A DNA stretch of 64,000 bases from Scatophagus argus. Its lineage: Eukaryota > Chordata > Actinopteri > Scatophagidae. Of the stretch, positions 25,341 through 37,080 are shown piece by piece (within the stretch, counting starts at the first letter, position 1; each line of letters begins with the position of its first letter). Made by a program: the position numbers and the translations under genes. The DNA is taken from positions 3,009,362 through 3,073,361 of the forward strand of contig NC_058510.1 in the NCBI RefSeq assembly GCF_020382885.2. Direction: 5' to 3'. The notes beneath the pieces are model-generated. The model saw only the letters and a program-made list of their open reading frames with translations, was not told the DNA's origin and ran no database searches.

Positions 25341-28300
25341 AGTCTGTTCCGTTTTACTCAGTTTGTGTATAATCTGTTTTTAAAACATATGGCCTTGATA
25401 TTCTTAACAAATCGTCATATTTCTCAACATGAAAACCAACAGAAAATCACATTTTCTGGCAGCAGAAATACTTCATCTCAGCCAGAGGCTTGAATCCAGC
25501 CTAATCTGAATGTTCTGTGTGATTTTGCTGCAATGTGACTGACTGAAAAAATAATAATATATAATCCAGCCCTGAAAATCAAGCAGAACCAGATTGGCTG
25601 CACTATGAACTCTGCCTGACTAAACACAGTTGATTTTTAGGTAATGATGCCTTATTTAACTTTTACTGTGACTATGGACGCATAGACTGTGATGTTGAGA
25701 CGGTGAAGAGGTTCAGCTGTTCACTGTCACCCGCATTGATTATTGATCTTATTTTACATCTCACATTGATCAGATAATCTGACTAAAGCACATTGATCCC
25801 AAAATCCCATTGGCCGTATCCGTCTGCCATGTCAGTGGCTTATTGTGTATGACAGCTCACCCTGATCGGGTCAGTGTCACAGATGCATTGAGGTTAACGG
25901 GTCTGTCTGTTCAAGTACTGTTGAACGCAAGACATGACTGCTGCTCATTTTGAAAGGGAATTTTGATTAATCTGACTATAAGATTTGACAAAATGAATTT
26001 TATCCTTTAGGGGATCGACAAAAGGAGATATTTATACACCCTTATTTTAACTGGGTCAGGGTTACTTCCATGAGAGTGTGGCATGTGAATTTAGGCCACA
26101 AGTGAACATTAATTTTTAAGCCAGACTGTGTTGTGGCTCAGCTTTTATTTGCTGAAACCTTAATAATTCCAGACTGAGGCTGTAACTTCATATCAGAGCT
26201 TAGAAAGGATTTGATTTTCACTGGATTGGAGTTACTACACAAGCAAAAATCTTCCTCAATCGGACTGCTGGAGAAAAAACAAGATGTAAAACCTGCAAGA
26301 TGTCAGCATATACAGAATAGCTGTGTGATGTTTGTGTCTCTGCAGATTTGTGATGATTTACATATGTTTTCTTTGCACAGGACTTTGCATTTCACTCAAA
26401 CAAGCAAAGCAGGGCTTCACAGCACTGTTTATTGTGTTGTGTTTTATCCAGCTCGTGTGCTTCTAAATACTTAATGGAATTTGTGCCAACAACATCGGCA
26501 GTGAACTAGTCCCTCCTCCCTCACCACTCCCTTCACTGTCTTCTCCTGCTGTAGGAATAAATGGAGTTTTGTGCTTATGCACACATTCAGACAAAGTGAC
26601 CATTGGCTTCAGACAAATCAGTATCTAAGTGCAGCAACAGCAACTCAGAATAAAGACAGACTGGCAGTGTAGGGTCATGTGTTTACCCCCCTGTGTCAGC
26701 TTTCTGCACAGCTCCATACTCAGTACACTAAGACAAAAAACCCATGGTAAGCAGAACATGGACTCCCCCTCCCCAGTTCATCTTTGACCTCACTTACTTT
26801 CTCACAAGGTTCTTATTTTTTTAACTAACGTCAGTGACTTTTTGATGTGGTCAGTCATTTATATGCATTATTGTTCGGAAGGTTGAAACGCTAAATCAGA
26901 TTAATGCACCTCAAACACAACGTCACTACTCTCTTCCTGTAGCTCACTTGTGCACGTAACCTCACATGAAACATTGAGAGGTCTCTTCCTGGGACAAGCT
27001 GCCGAGGGCTCTCCCAGGGCTCTGAATCATTCAGATGAGTGCTGCACGCCACGAACACTTATGAGGACAAGGAGGGACTGCTGTACTCAGACTCAACATG
27101 AAAATGTGTACACAGACAGAAAGCCCACATAAATATGCATACTGTGTACATGCACTACATGTAGATGGTCCACATGGTTGTATGTGTATGTGGTGTAAAA
27201 TAGGTTTGGGTTTCTCTCTGTTATGTGTATCAGACTTATAGGAAGTTGTAGGCATGTGATGTTTTGACCATACAGACCACAATATGCCAAGAGCATCTTT
27301 AATGATAAGAAATTGTAAACCCACACTTTGTGTGCTGCTGAGGCTTGTTGCTCTTTGGTTAGTGTGTGGCACACAGACAAGTACAAGCCTTTGTCATGCC
27401 GGAAATTAATATAATTAATGATGGCTCTGCTGCATTTATGTGTGTTTAAGCCAAATATGCCAGCATAGATCAGACCAGGACTCTAGATCTGATACATACC
27501 AATGGAACAGTCGTTGTCAGTTACGGTAAACAATAGCAAAGGAGCAGTCAGTCTAATTATTTTTTTTCCCCCTTTTTATATTTCAGGTTTATTAATGTGT
27601 GTGGGGTTTTTTGGCCTAAATGAAAAGGATTAAAGATCCTCACAGAGATGTTGTTTATTCTTTGGAATGTAAAAGTGTCGGAGAGGTTTGTGCTTAGACA
27701 GCTTAATAACAGTTAGTAGCACTCCCCGTTGATTGCTAAAGTAACAAAGCAATCCCAGAGGGGTTTAATACTTTACACATGCTCATACACAAACATGAAC
27801 ATGTGCGCTCACGCTCACACACCATGGCTTAGTTTAATCTGGAGCTGGAGGACCCTCTGTCCCGAAACAAACTGACCAACAGGACCCCTGGTGATGATGA
27901 TGATTAGTGTGTGTGTGTGAGTAATCTGTTCTAGTACAACACTCCCCAAACAGGCTGGGTTTGTTTATGCAGTTTAACTAACCATCCAAAGACAAGCGGC
28001 CACACCTGTGTCTTGTTTGCATTACAAATCAGACCTAATGATGTGCACTATTGTATTGTACTGATATGTCTATGCACATCATAGGACAGGCAGATTACAC
28101 TGAAATTAAAACGTGGATATCAACTATGGATTCTAATTCTCTCATCCCTGACAAGAGACATACATTTACATGCACACCTGTTCTTATTTAAACTGATTGC
28201 TGCAGCACTGCTGTCTTAAGGTTGGAGCATGTTATTCATCTGTCTAAAACCCAGCTAATTCAAGTTAGGATAAAAGGGGTTTTTCATCATCTGGCCAAAG

Positions 28301-28524
28301 ATAGAACACCTGCTGATATTACTGTGACAACAGAATGTGTTTAACAATTTATGGTTCTGATATTGAGTCATGTAGTCTAATTATCTTAAAGCAAGTATGT
28401 AATGATATGCTTGTGGTTAACCAGGTGTCAAAAGGCTAATTGGAGTGAAGCATTCATGCCTGTTGAGACAACACAGTATTTATTTGGCACCAACTTTCAT
28501 CTCATAGAATATAATTCAAGTTGG

Positions 28525-28574
28525 ATCAGAATCAGAATCAGAATTCCTTTATTAATCCCTGGAGGGAAATTCTT
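28525..28574 (-). repeat. 3' tail fragment of a LINE or LINE-tailed SINE
   Basis: Read on the minus strand, the segment is a short AT-rich end with AATAAAGGAATTCTGATTCT followed by further TTCTGA repeats. This closely matches the 3' tail of the LINE at 45892-48711 (AATAAAGAATTCTGATTCTG), so the two belong to the same or a closely related family. Only about 50 bp are recognisable. Confidence 0.7.
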
Positions 28575-29247
28575 GTTTTTACAGAAGAAAGATCGGGAGC
28601 GTCTGTAACAGGCTGGACACGTATCGACGCATGCGCACTGACTCATGATCATGAAGTCATAACATGAAGGCGCTGTACTTTGAATACTTGGAATTACTTC
28701 AGTGCTTTACAGGATGAGGAGCTATTGTATGTTCAAGCTGGCTGCAGTGAAAATTTCTGGAAAATTGTTTTGCCTCGGTGAGGCTACACACATTTATTTC
28801 AATAGCAAATACTGATATATGAATACAAAGAGGCAAGTTACAAGGGATTGCTTCAGTTTTCAAGGCAGCTAAGTTCCAGTGTCAACTGTGTCACCATATC
28901 AGGAAGATCCCTGACATTCACAGCTTGTACACTCTGTATCCTAACGTCAAATGGTGTAGTAAAATCTACTGTTCCTCTGCTGCCACACATGCATATCAAT
29001 ATTTGCATCCTGAGGCTTCTTGCTGGCAGAGCATTAAAAGCACATCCGCGTGTTGGTGTACTGAAAATGGACACACTATGCTGCAAGTTCACTCAGACAA
29101 GCCATATTATTAGGAAACACAACAAGCTAGAAAGTGAAGCAGAGAGAGAAAATGTCCTCTAACTGTCCCACTTACTGCTGAGCTTCACTCAGGGGGCTGA
29201 AATGGGAACCTTATTCAGAGAGATGGGAGGAGGAAGAGACTGTATGT

Positions 29248-29252
<5 letters not shown>

Positions 29253-29297
<45 letters not shown>
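29253..29297. repeat. (TG)n microsatellite
   Basis: An almost pure TG dinucleotide run upstream of amer2. Confidence 0.95.
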
Positions 29298-29300
<3 letters not shown>

Positions 29301-30055
29301 GATAATGGGATGTGTGCTTTTTGCTTGTGTGCATGTGGCTGCCTTCTCATTCACAGCAGGAGAGAAATAAATTAATCATTAGGTTCTGAAGAAAGCACAT
29401 GTTGCATTTTGCAAACACCAAACTGACTAAAGTCACCCAGAAATATCCATTAAAGTGAACGGTGGACCACAGTTGTTGTTACACCCTCACTATGTGATGG
29501 TTTAGCCTAATATTATACCTTCAAATACTGTTTATACCTCAAAATGTAAAATGGGTATTATCCACTAATACAAATCCAACTCAGTTCAGCACTGTGAAAC
29601 AGATGATAATGTTCTGGATTGCAGAATACACAGATATTACATACCACTAGTGATGAGTTAAGCAGGATAACGACATGTATTTCCACACTAAGAACACTGC
29701 AAAATCCTCTGTGTCATCATGTGATAACTGAACCCATTCATCAGTGGTAGCGAGCCATCTGCTGTATAGAGTCAGCTTCAAGTCCATCCAATAGCCAGCT
29801 GACCTGCTGGCATGGCGTAGGGCGTACTGTCTGAGTACCTGATGTATCTGAAAACCAGCACACTGAGTGACTGACTGACTGACACGCTGTCTTGTGGGCT
29901 GAGCGGGTAGACAATTTTTCTCATTGGGGGAGAGCAGAAGGAAGATATGCTTCAGTGCTTCACTCTGGGGAAGCCCTCAAAATGTGTTTGTGTGGGTGTG
30001 AGCATGTCTGTGGATCTGTGGGTGGGTACGTGTGTGTGTTGCCTTTGGCGGATGA

Positions 30056-30303
30056 ATGCAGACATTGTTTGATTGCAGTGGGCTGGAAGAGGAGAGCCTG
30101 TGCCCAGAGCAACTGAGGAGAAGGAGGAGGAGAGAAAAGGAACAGGGGAGGGAAGGAAGGAGGGGAGAGGAGGCTTGTAAGTGGGTCGGGGTATCAGGGA
30201 GATTCATGGGGGGTTGGGAGGATAGACGTGGCTGTAAAAAGAGCACCCACAGTGGATCACGCTCTGCATGAAAAAAGGAGAATTCTGGGTGAATCCACTG
30301 CAG
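30056..30303 (+). other. amer2: possible 5' non-coding exon of amer2
   Basis: A purine-rich segment ends in CACTGCAG followed by GTAAGGATG, a near-ideal splice donor at 30303/30304. It lies about 1.8 kb upstream of the amer2 ATG on the same strand. Vertebrate AMER2 has an upstream non-coding exon (recalled), so this is a candidate. The exon start is arbitrary, since no promoter or acceptor defines it. Confidence 0.3.
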
Positions 30304-30678
30304 GTAAGGATGACATATTTTGGGAGAGAACAGCAGCTCAACAGGACAGATGAGGCGCATCTGTTTTTGTTTTAAACTGCCAAAACACCTCAATTAATGC
30401 AGAGTTTATCTTTTTACATTTACATAATCATCTGCTTCATCAACAACTATAGACTTTGAACCCTCATACATATTACACTTTGTGTACTTTGAAGAGAATG
30501 AGAAAAGGACAGGAACAACAAGGCAACAAGTTAGGACTGCACACATTTTGTTTTTCCAGTTAGTGAGCAGTTAATTCTGTTCTGAGTGCCCACGGAAACT
30601 CTGCTAGTTGTCAAGGTAGGTGCTAACAGTACAGCTAATCTACACAGAAAGATTGCACTGTTGATTGAATAGCTGCAG

Positions 30679-30975
30679 CACACACACACACACACACACA
30701 GAGTTATATTTCCATCACTTCTGGGGACATTACATAGACTTACATTTATTTCCCTAGTGGTTTAAGCACCACCAAAGCATAACTATAAACATTACTTGCC
30801 CAATCTTAAAACACACAACACACAACACACACACACACAGTTAGGATGATAGGATGACAGTTAGATGTGTTGTCACAGCTCTGAGACACCTGGTTTTGTG
30901 TGTCCATATGGAAGAGAGCTCCAGGCCATATGGCCTATATGTCTGACCTAAACCGTACCGGAGACATGTCCAAGC

Positions 30976-31007
<32 letters not shown>

Positions 31008-31152
31008 CGTGTATGTGTCTGTGTGTGTGTGTCTGTGTGCATTCGTGTGTGTACATGTTGATAATGCTGTTGATGCCCTTTAATTCAGACTTCTGACACT
31101 GATATTTTTGTTTACACTGAGCTTTTCCATGCTCTTTCTCTCTCTCTCTCCT

Positions 31153-31189
<37 letters not shown>
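30679..31189. repeat. cluster of CA/GT and CT microsatellites upstream of amer2
   Basis: (CA)n at 30679-30700, short CA runs near 30810-30840, (TG)n at 30976-31004, then CT-rich (31137-31170) followed directly by (CA)n to 31189. Open frames crossing this block are low-complexity translations and not genes. Confidence 0.9.
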
Positions 31190-31732
31190 ACCACACACAG
31201 GGCTGGGTGAAGTGAGTAATGCTGATAAATTTGTAATGTCAAGCCATTGTTTGCACCAAGCCTTGCTATGACGTACTTCACAGGTTCATAGAATAAGGAG
31301 GCACAAATTATTCGAAGACGTAGATGTAAAACTTACAGTCTTTCACTTGTTAGATTTTTTTCCCACCTTCATTGCCCATGTTCTGGAGAGGTGTACAAAC
31401 AACATGTGTTCACTCTTTTTTATTATTCACTCAGTCTGATGACTGAGCATAAACATCATACTTCATCATATAATCCATTGCAATTCATTAGTGGGTGTGT
31501 ATCTCTACAAACAAACTGAGGCATGTACAGCACAAGCACACACAGACATACATACAGGGATGAAGGGTGTGTGTGTAGGGCAAATAAATTTATGAACAGT
31601 CAAAAGAAAAGAGCAAATAGTACATTGGTGAGGGAGAAGGTAGAAGAAGAGAGGAGGAAGAGGATGGGGGATGGAGAGGAGCACAGACACTGGCACCACG
31701 CCAGCGTTGACGAAAGCTGCTTAGCCCACCCA

Positions 31733-31746
31733 GTTGCCATGGATAC
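31733..31746. promoter_or_regulatory. X-box-like (RFX) palindrome upstream of amer2
   Basis: GTTGCCATGGATAC differs by one base from the RFX X-box palindrome GTTGCCATGGNAAC. It lies about 330 bp upstream of the amer2 ATG, just before the GA tract. The site is seen directly; binding and function are inference. Confidence 0.35.
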
Positions 31747-31778
31747 AGTGAGGAGCAGCTCCCAGCATGTGTGTGTGT

Positions 31779-31785
31779 GAGAGAG

Positions 31786-31846
<61 letters not shown>

Positions 31847-31938
31847 AGGGAGACTCAGAGAGAAAACCAGCAGGCAGGCGTTAGAGCAAGTCAGAGTGGG
31901 AGTGAAAGAGCACCAGACAGCAGGGTGTAGAGAGAAAG

Positions 31939-31980
<42 letters not shown>

Positions 31981-32014
31981 GTGTAAGTGTGGCCAAAGAG
32001 AGAGAGAGAGAGAA
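31779..32014. repeat. GA microsatellite blocks in the amer2 5' leader
   Basis: Three GA-rich blocks (31779-31844, 31941-31976, 31996-32014) separated by short unique sequence, ending about 60 bp before the amer2 ATG. The plus-strand frame through all of them is open from an ATG at 31767 and reads as Arg-Glu repeats in frame with amer2. Confidence 0.9.
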
Positions 32015-32075
32015 CAGAAAGGCAGTGAGAGAGCTTGAGGGAGACGAGAGTGTGGAAGCGATACAGTGCTGGATA

Positions 32076-34157
32076 ATGGAGGAGCAGTCAGAGTGTGTGG
32101 AGCCTCCTGTGGCCCCTCAGTGTGACCCCCAGCCCACAGGGAAGATCAACAAAGCTGCCTTTAAACTCTTCGGAAAGCGGCGCACCGGCTCTGGAATGGC
32201 CAGCTTCTTCTCCTTCAGGAACAAAGGGAGCGGGAACAATGGGAATTCTGACAATGGGAACCCTCTGAACGGAAACAGCTCAGCGGCATCAGTGGAACTT
32301 GTTAGGAGCAAAACCCACGATGGACTCACGAGCTCTAGCAACGATGCTAATGGACAGAGAGGGGAGGGACCTGCTAACTTGGAGGCGGGACCCGTGAGGT
32401 CTCTCAGTAAATCGCTAAGTTTCTTCTCTCTACTCCGACGTGGGAGTTTCAGGTCGAGTGAAAATGGAGGGGCGGGGCTTGTCAGAAGAGGGAGGGGCCT
32501 AAAGGGATTTTTTAGCAGCATGCGATGGAGACGCAAAGAAAAAACAAACGAGGGAGAGGGGGAAGAGGTGGAAGGGAAGAGAGAGAAGGATGGGGATAAA
32601 GCCGACTCTGAAAAGGTAAAAGATATTACGCTCACCCTTGAACCACCACCGCATCATCACCAAGAGGATTGTGGGGATGCAGAGAAAGAACCTAACCTAG
32701 AGACCCCCACCATGAGCGTTACCATGACACCCACACACTGTGTTGCCATGCCAGGGCCATCTGGTGAGCCAGACTCCCCCTTTCCTTACACACCCACTGA
32801 CTCTCCACTGCGCCCTCCCATCCAAAAAGCCAAAGCTTCAATTTCCAGCCTCACCCCCTCTCTTGCTACACCCCCTTTGGATCGCTGCAGCACTGGTGAC
32901 CCACCCTCAGAGCCTTCTGTTGACCGCCTCTGTTCTCTGCTCTTCAATGACGTCACATCCCTTAAGAGCTTTGATTCACTGACGGGCTGTGGTGACATTA
33001 TTGCTGATGCAGACGAGGAGGGGCCAGCGGGTAATGGAGGCAGTGGCACTAGCAGCAGCAGCAGTGGAGGAGGAGGAGGCAGTGTGGGAACAGGTGTCGG
33101 GAGAACTGTTGGTATCACAAGTGCCATATCTCGTGGCTCCCCATCCAAAACCCCTCTACCTTCCCAGCTGATGCAGCCCATGTTCTCTGTTTCCCCGAGC
33201 TCAGTGCCTTCCTCCCTCCCAGCCCGGGCCAGGGCACCACCTCCCCCGCAGCAGCACCCACCTGGTAGTGGTGTGGTGGCCTACATGGGCGGAGGGGAAG
33301 AAATGGCGAGTCCAGAAGGGGTGGACGATGCAGACATGCAGGGGCTCTGGCACATGCTACCCTCCACAGGTGACAATTCCCCTGCTTTGCCCCGATCACA
33401 CCAACCTCCCTCTTCTACCCCCACTTCCACTTACCCCCCTCGTGCAACCTCTAGCCTTGTCAGCAGCCACTTGCCCTCAGCCCCCAGGAGTGTAGACCGG
33501 AAAGTACCCCAGGTGAAGGCACTAGGGCTCAGTAAGATTCCGATAGTTGGTGGAGCAGGAAGCCGGGCAGCTAAACCCCCGCTCCCTCACACACATGGTC
33601 GTCATCCTACATCACCTGGTGATAAAGAGCCACTAAGTGATGAGGGCTACTGGGACACACCCTCAGCAACACCTACAGCAACACCTGATGAGAGTGGGTT
33701 GCAGCGTAACCAGAAGATGCCAGCCCTGTCACGCGACAGCTGCTCTGGAGACCACCTGTACGACCTTTACAACGACCCTGAAGAGGAAGGAGAGGATGAA
33801 GAGCATTTGGGAGATGAAGACCCAAATAGTACTCCCTCTCCTTCCACTGAATACAAACTGAGCCCTGACACCCAAACAACTCCTCCTTCCTCCTCCTCCT
33901 CTTCCTCCTTCAGATCAATGAAAGGCAGCACCAGCCTTCCTCGAGAATCCAAGATCCCAGTAAGCAGCAGACAAACCCCGCTTCCCCATTCTGCAAGCCA
34001 GTCAGCCCTCTCCTCTGTTCTAGAGGCCGAATCCCCTCCACCAAAGACCTGTGCACCTCCCTCAGCTCGTACCAGAATCCCTGTATCAAAGGTGCCCGTT
34101 CGTCGTTCAGGGAACAAACCAGGCAGCACAACCAGAGGAACAGCCCACAAGAAATAG
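32076..34157 (+). CDS. amer2: amer2 (fam123a): APC membrane recruitment protein 2
   Basis: AMER2 binds PI(4,5)P2 at the plasma membrane and recruits APC, dampening Wnt/beta-catenin signalling, mainly in neural tissue (family knowledge). The single coding exon gives 693 residues (human 671). The Met at MEEQSECVEPP is chosen because conserved sequence begins soon after it. Blocks shared with AMER2: GKINKAAFKLFGKRR (22-36), a basic SFFSLLRR segment near 114-122, GLKGFFSSMRWRRKEK near 140-156, DVTSLKSFDSLTGCGDIIAD at 292-311, GVVAYMGGGEEMASP from 399, DEGYWD at 522, GDHLYDLYNDPEEE from 558, and RIPVSKVPVRR near 667 to the C terminus. Between these it is Ser/Pro-rich low complexity. The plus-strand frame is also open upstream to 31767 through GA repeats; I treat that part as 5' UTR. 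Confidence 0.95.
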   Translation: MEEQSECVEPPVAPQCDPQPTGKINKAAFKLFGKRRTGSGMASFFSFRNKGSGNNGNSDNGNPLNGNSSAASVELVRSKTHDGLTSSSNDANGQRGEGPANLEAGPVRSLSKSLSFFSLLRRGSFRSSENGGAGLVRRGRGLKGFFSSMRWRRKEKTNEGEGEEVEGKREKDGDKADSEKVKDITLTLEPPPHHHQEDCGDAEKEPNLETPTMSVTMTPTHCVAMPGPSGEPDSPFPYTPTDSPLRPPIQKAKASISSLTPSLATPPLDRCSTGDPPSEPSVDRLCSLLFNDVTSLKSFDSLTGCGDIIADADEEGPAGNGGSGTSSSSSGGGGGSVGTGVGRTVGITSAISRGSPSKTPLPSQLMQPMFSVSPSSVPSSLPARARAPPPPQQHPPGSGVVAYMGGGEEMASPEGVDDADMQGLWHMLPSTGDNSPALPRSHQPPSSTPTSTYPPRATSSLVSSHLPSAPRSVDRKVPQVKALGLSKIPIVGGAGSRAAKPPLPHTHGRHPTSPGDKEPLSDEGYWDTPSATPTATPDESGLQRNQKMPALSRDSCSGDHLYDLYNDPEEEGEDEEHLGDEDPNSTPSPSTEYKLSPDTQTTPPSSSSSSSFRSMKGSTSLPRESKIPVSSRQTPLPHSASQSALSSVLEAESPPPKTCAPPSARTRIPVSKVPVRRSGNKPGSTTRGTAHKK

Positions 34158-37080
34158 TTCCTGTCAAATGGGTGGTTCTCTACTACTTACTTATCGACTC
34201 GAGTGGACTGTGCAGAGCCAAAAGTTTTCCCAGACCAAGAAAAATGTTGAGCTGTAGAGTTAACAGCCTATAAATTCCTCTCAAATCTTAAAGGCTTTCA
34301 TTCCTCAAGTGTTTTGGCTTACGACAGCCTAGAATAGAATAAGTGGGTTTGTTCACTTGAGAAAGTCACGAGGAGACTCCAAAAAGCTGGTTTAACACTT
34401 CACAGCTCTCACTGGAACTTTGGAGGTTGACCTCTTGACAATCCGCGGACTCTTGATAGACACACTTGCCTTGAACCTTTCCTGGAAAAAGGTCCTGACC
34501 TGCTGAGAGTTTGACAGCTCATGATTGCACACTGAAAAAATAAGCAGAGCACCTTTTTTATCTTTTGCATTTTTCCTATAGAATTCCACATGGCATAACA
34601 TGATTTGCTCGAAAGGACCTAATCTAATCAAATCAGAGTTTGTCATTTTGTCTAATCTGTAACAAATTACCTCCTAATCCTTTCATTTTAGAGCCAAAGT
34701 TAAAAAAAAAAAACAAATTTCATTTCACAGTCTCAAATAGCCTTCTACAGACCCAACAGTATCTCAACAATAATAACAGCCTGGAATAACCCTTCATTTT
34801 TTGTTTGGCTGTTGTGTGTGTTTTTCCTCTTTTCAGATGTTCTTCTTATCGTTTTCTTCTGACCGCACACTGATTATTCAACTGTTTGTGCAAACATACA
34901 AATGACTACTGGTATCTGAAGTTTAGTTACCTAATTACATTGCAGCTACAAATGTGGCCGCTGCAGAAGGCCACACAGTGTGTTACATTTTTTGAAAGAG
35001 GAGACTTCCTCTGTTTTGACTGGTTATTTTTATTTTATTGTGAATGGAATTCAAGTTTGGCTTCAGCTTTTTGCATTTGGATCTCATTTATATCTGACTG
35101 CATCACCGAAGCACATCCGTAGGATGTCAGACTCTGGGATTTACAACTGTTGAACTATTGATGGAAACCTACAAAACTATCGCAATACTCAACCTGGATG
35201 GATCCCTTGCACTGATGCTTCAGTACACACAAACACACACACACACACACACACATACAAAATCTTTTATATTTTTTCTCCCTCTCTGCATGCAGAGCCA
35301 CACATACAAGGCGCAAAGGTCAGGGAGCATCATTTAATACTGACTGATTTTAGTTACACTGTTCAGCCTTTGGCAATGTCTTAGCTACACTGGATGACTT
35401 CTCCAAGCACACATACACAAACAAATCTTCTTCGCTGGATTTCATACTGTTTTTATAGGCTGCTGCTTTCCAACGTCATACTGCACAGATCTGTAACTGT
35501 GATCACACCAGCTTCTTACTCCTCTCCTCTACTAACATGCTGTAAAGGCTGATGTGAACAGGTGACAAGGGAGACATCGTTGTTGTAAGCCAGTTTTAGA
35601 GAGCCAGAATGTTCCTGCAAATGTTCTTTCTTAAATAGGCTGTAACCCTTAAAAAAGAAAAGTAAATACTGAGGGTGAGGGTTTCTAAAAAACAATTGAG
35701 CCACGTAATTACTTGGATTACATGTTAAGATAATAAACAAAATTTGGGACTAATACTAATCAGCTCAGAGTTCTTCACCCTACGACTCTGGGTGTCTTAG
35801 TAATAAACACAATAGACTTCATTCTAGGAACCACCGCAGCTGTGCGTGAATCTGAATGTAGCCTAACATCATCGTAGCTCATTGGTCAGCATATATTATC
35901 CTCTGCTGGTCTGTTTTTCTCTTTGTCCCTCTTTCGTGGGGGCAAGACAAATGGTGGAGTTTACTGTTTAAAGTCCCCCGTGCTCTGAAAAATGAAGACA
36001 AACTACCACACAGTTGCAGCCTTGCAAAGCACCACTTGTTTTAAGAATGAGTGGGTGTATTGCAGTTTTAAAAGGCCTTTGTCAGTGATTCAGTGTGACA
36101 AGTTTCAGGGAGCAGAGTGTTCACTGCCCTTCATTTAGAGAGCTAGAGGGTTTTCATTCCACATTCAAGTTTGCTCTTGACCACAGTGAACCACAGCTCC
36201 AGGTTCAGATATCTTTCCAGCATCATCATGATGTAGAGTAGGACAGGCCATGGGGAAACCTGATATGAGATGTGCAGTGCTTCTCACCCGACAAAACGAA
36301 CAGGCAAAAGGTCATTTGGAGAGCAGAGGATGATCAAGTCCCTTCATTGTTTCTCTACCTACACTGTGCTCTTTTACTCTTTTGATTTATTATGCAATCA
36401 CTTTCGTGACTTTCCCTCCGATGGAGTACTGACTGACAAAAAAGTATTTGATGGAAAGGGATGTCGATTGAGAGGGGAATCAATTTAAACCTTTGGCAGT
36501 ATTTCTGATAAAAATGTAAAAAAGAATACTTTCTTTAAACAGCAATTTTTATGCATATCGATTGCTGACCAAAACAGTTGCCTGAAGTGTTAAAACTTAT
36601 TAATTTTACTGTATGACTGAGAAACCTTATTAACATCAACAATCAAATGATCTTAAAGTTAGGACTGAGAGAGATTAGGGAACTATGAACTGGACAAGAA
36701 GCGATCATTACGCATAAAATGTTTTGTTTAAATATGGTGTCCTCCTCGGTTAATGTCCCACTTGCCGCAGGCATGTGTGTAAATAGAAGTTATTTCTCCA
36801 GTTCTCGCAAGTATGAGGAAGTGAAAATGAAAGTTAAACACACTGGCACATACACAGTTATGACAATAACCACAGAGTCCACCATATTACATATACTATT
36901 AGTTACTATTAGGCTCAGTTCCTTGTATTTTTTTCCAGACTGATACTTTTCTTTCTGATTACAAATCTGGGCCTTCATATGAAGCACATCTTGTTTTCCT
37001 TTTTTGCTCCTGTCTCTCTGTTCACAGTGTCTTTCCACTTTTCATATTTAATGAATAAAACTGTATTTGCGCTGACAGAT
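34158..37080 (+). other. amer2: probable amer2 3' UTR
   Basis: AT-rich sequence without a gene downstream of the TAG stop. The AATAAA at 37054-37059 (GAATAAAACTG context) is a plausible distal polyadenylation signal, and nearer alternatives occur around 35731 and 35800 (AATAAAC). A (CA)n run sits near 35226-35254. The true end cannot be decided from sequence alone. Confidence 0.35.

Larger units (their letters stand above)
25341..29890. other. intergenic mtmr6-amer2, no gene seen
   Basis: About 4.5 kb of AT-rich sequence with only short, unpersuasive frames. It contains a LINE tail fragment (28525-28574) and a (TG)n microsatellite at 29253-29297. It may include amer2 regulatory DNA, but nothing in the sequence proves that. 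Confidence 0.5.

Noticed and set aside
28848-29162. Overlapping frames on both strands around 28.9 kb
   Set aside because: No recognised domain, no splice or start context; possibly an old repeat, but I could not name it.
30841-31281. 146-codon minus-strand frame
   Set aside because: Mostly translated TG/CA and CT microsatellites (runs of His-Thr and Arg-Glu).
31767-32075. Annotating amer2 from the upstream ATG (796 residues)
   Set aside because: The extra 103 residues are translated GA microsatellite with no conserved block; conserved AMER2 sequence starts only after 32076. Kept as a finding.
32117-33181. Long minus-strand frames across amer2
   Set aside because: Shadows of the coding exon, low complexity, no conserved motif.
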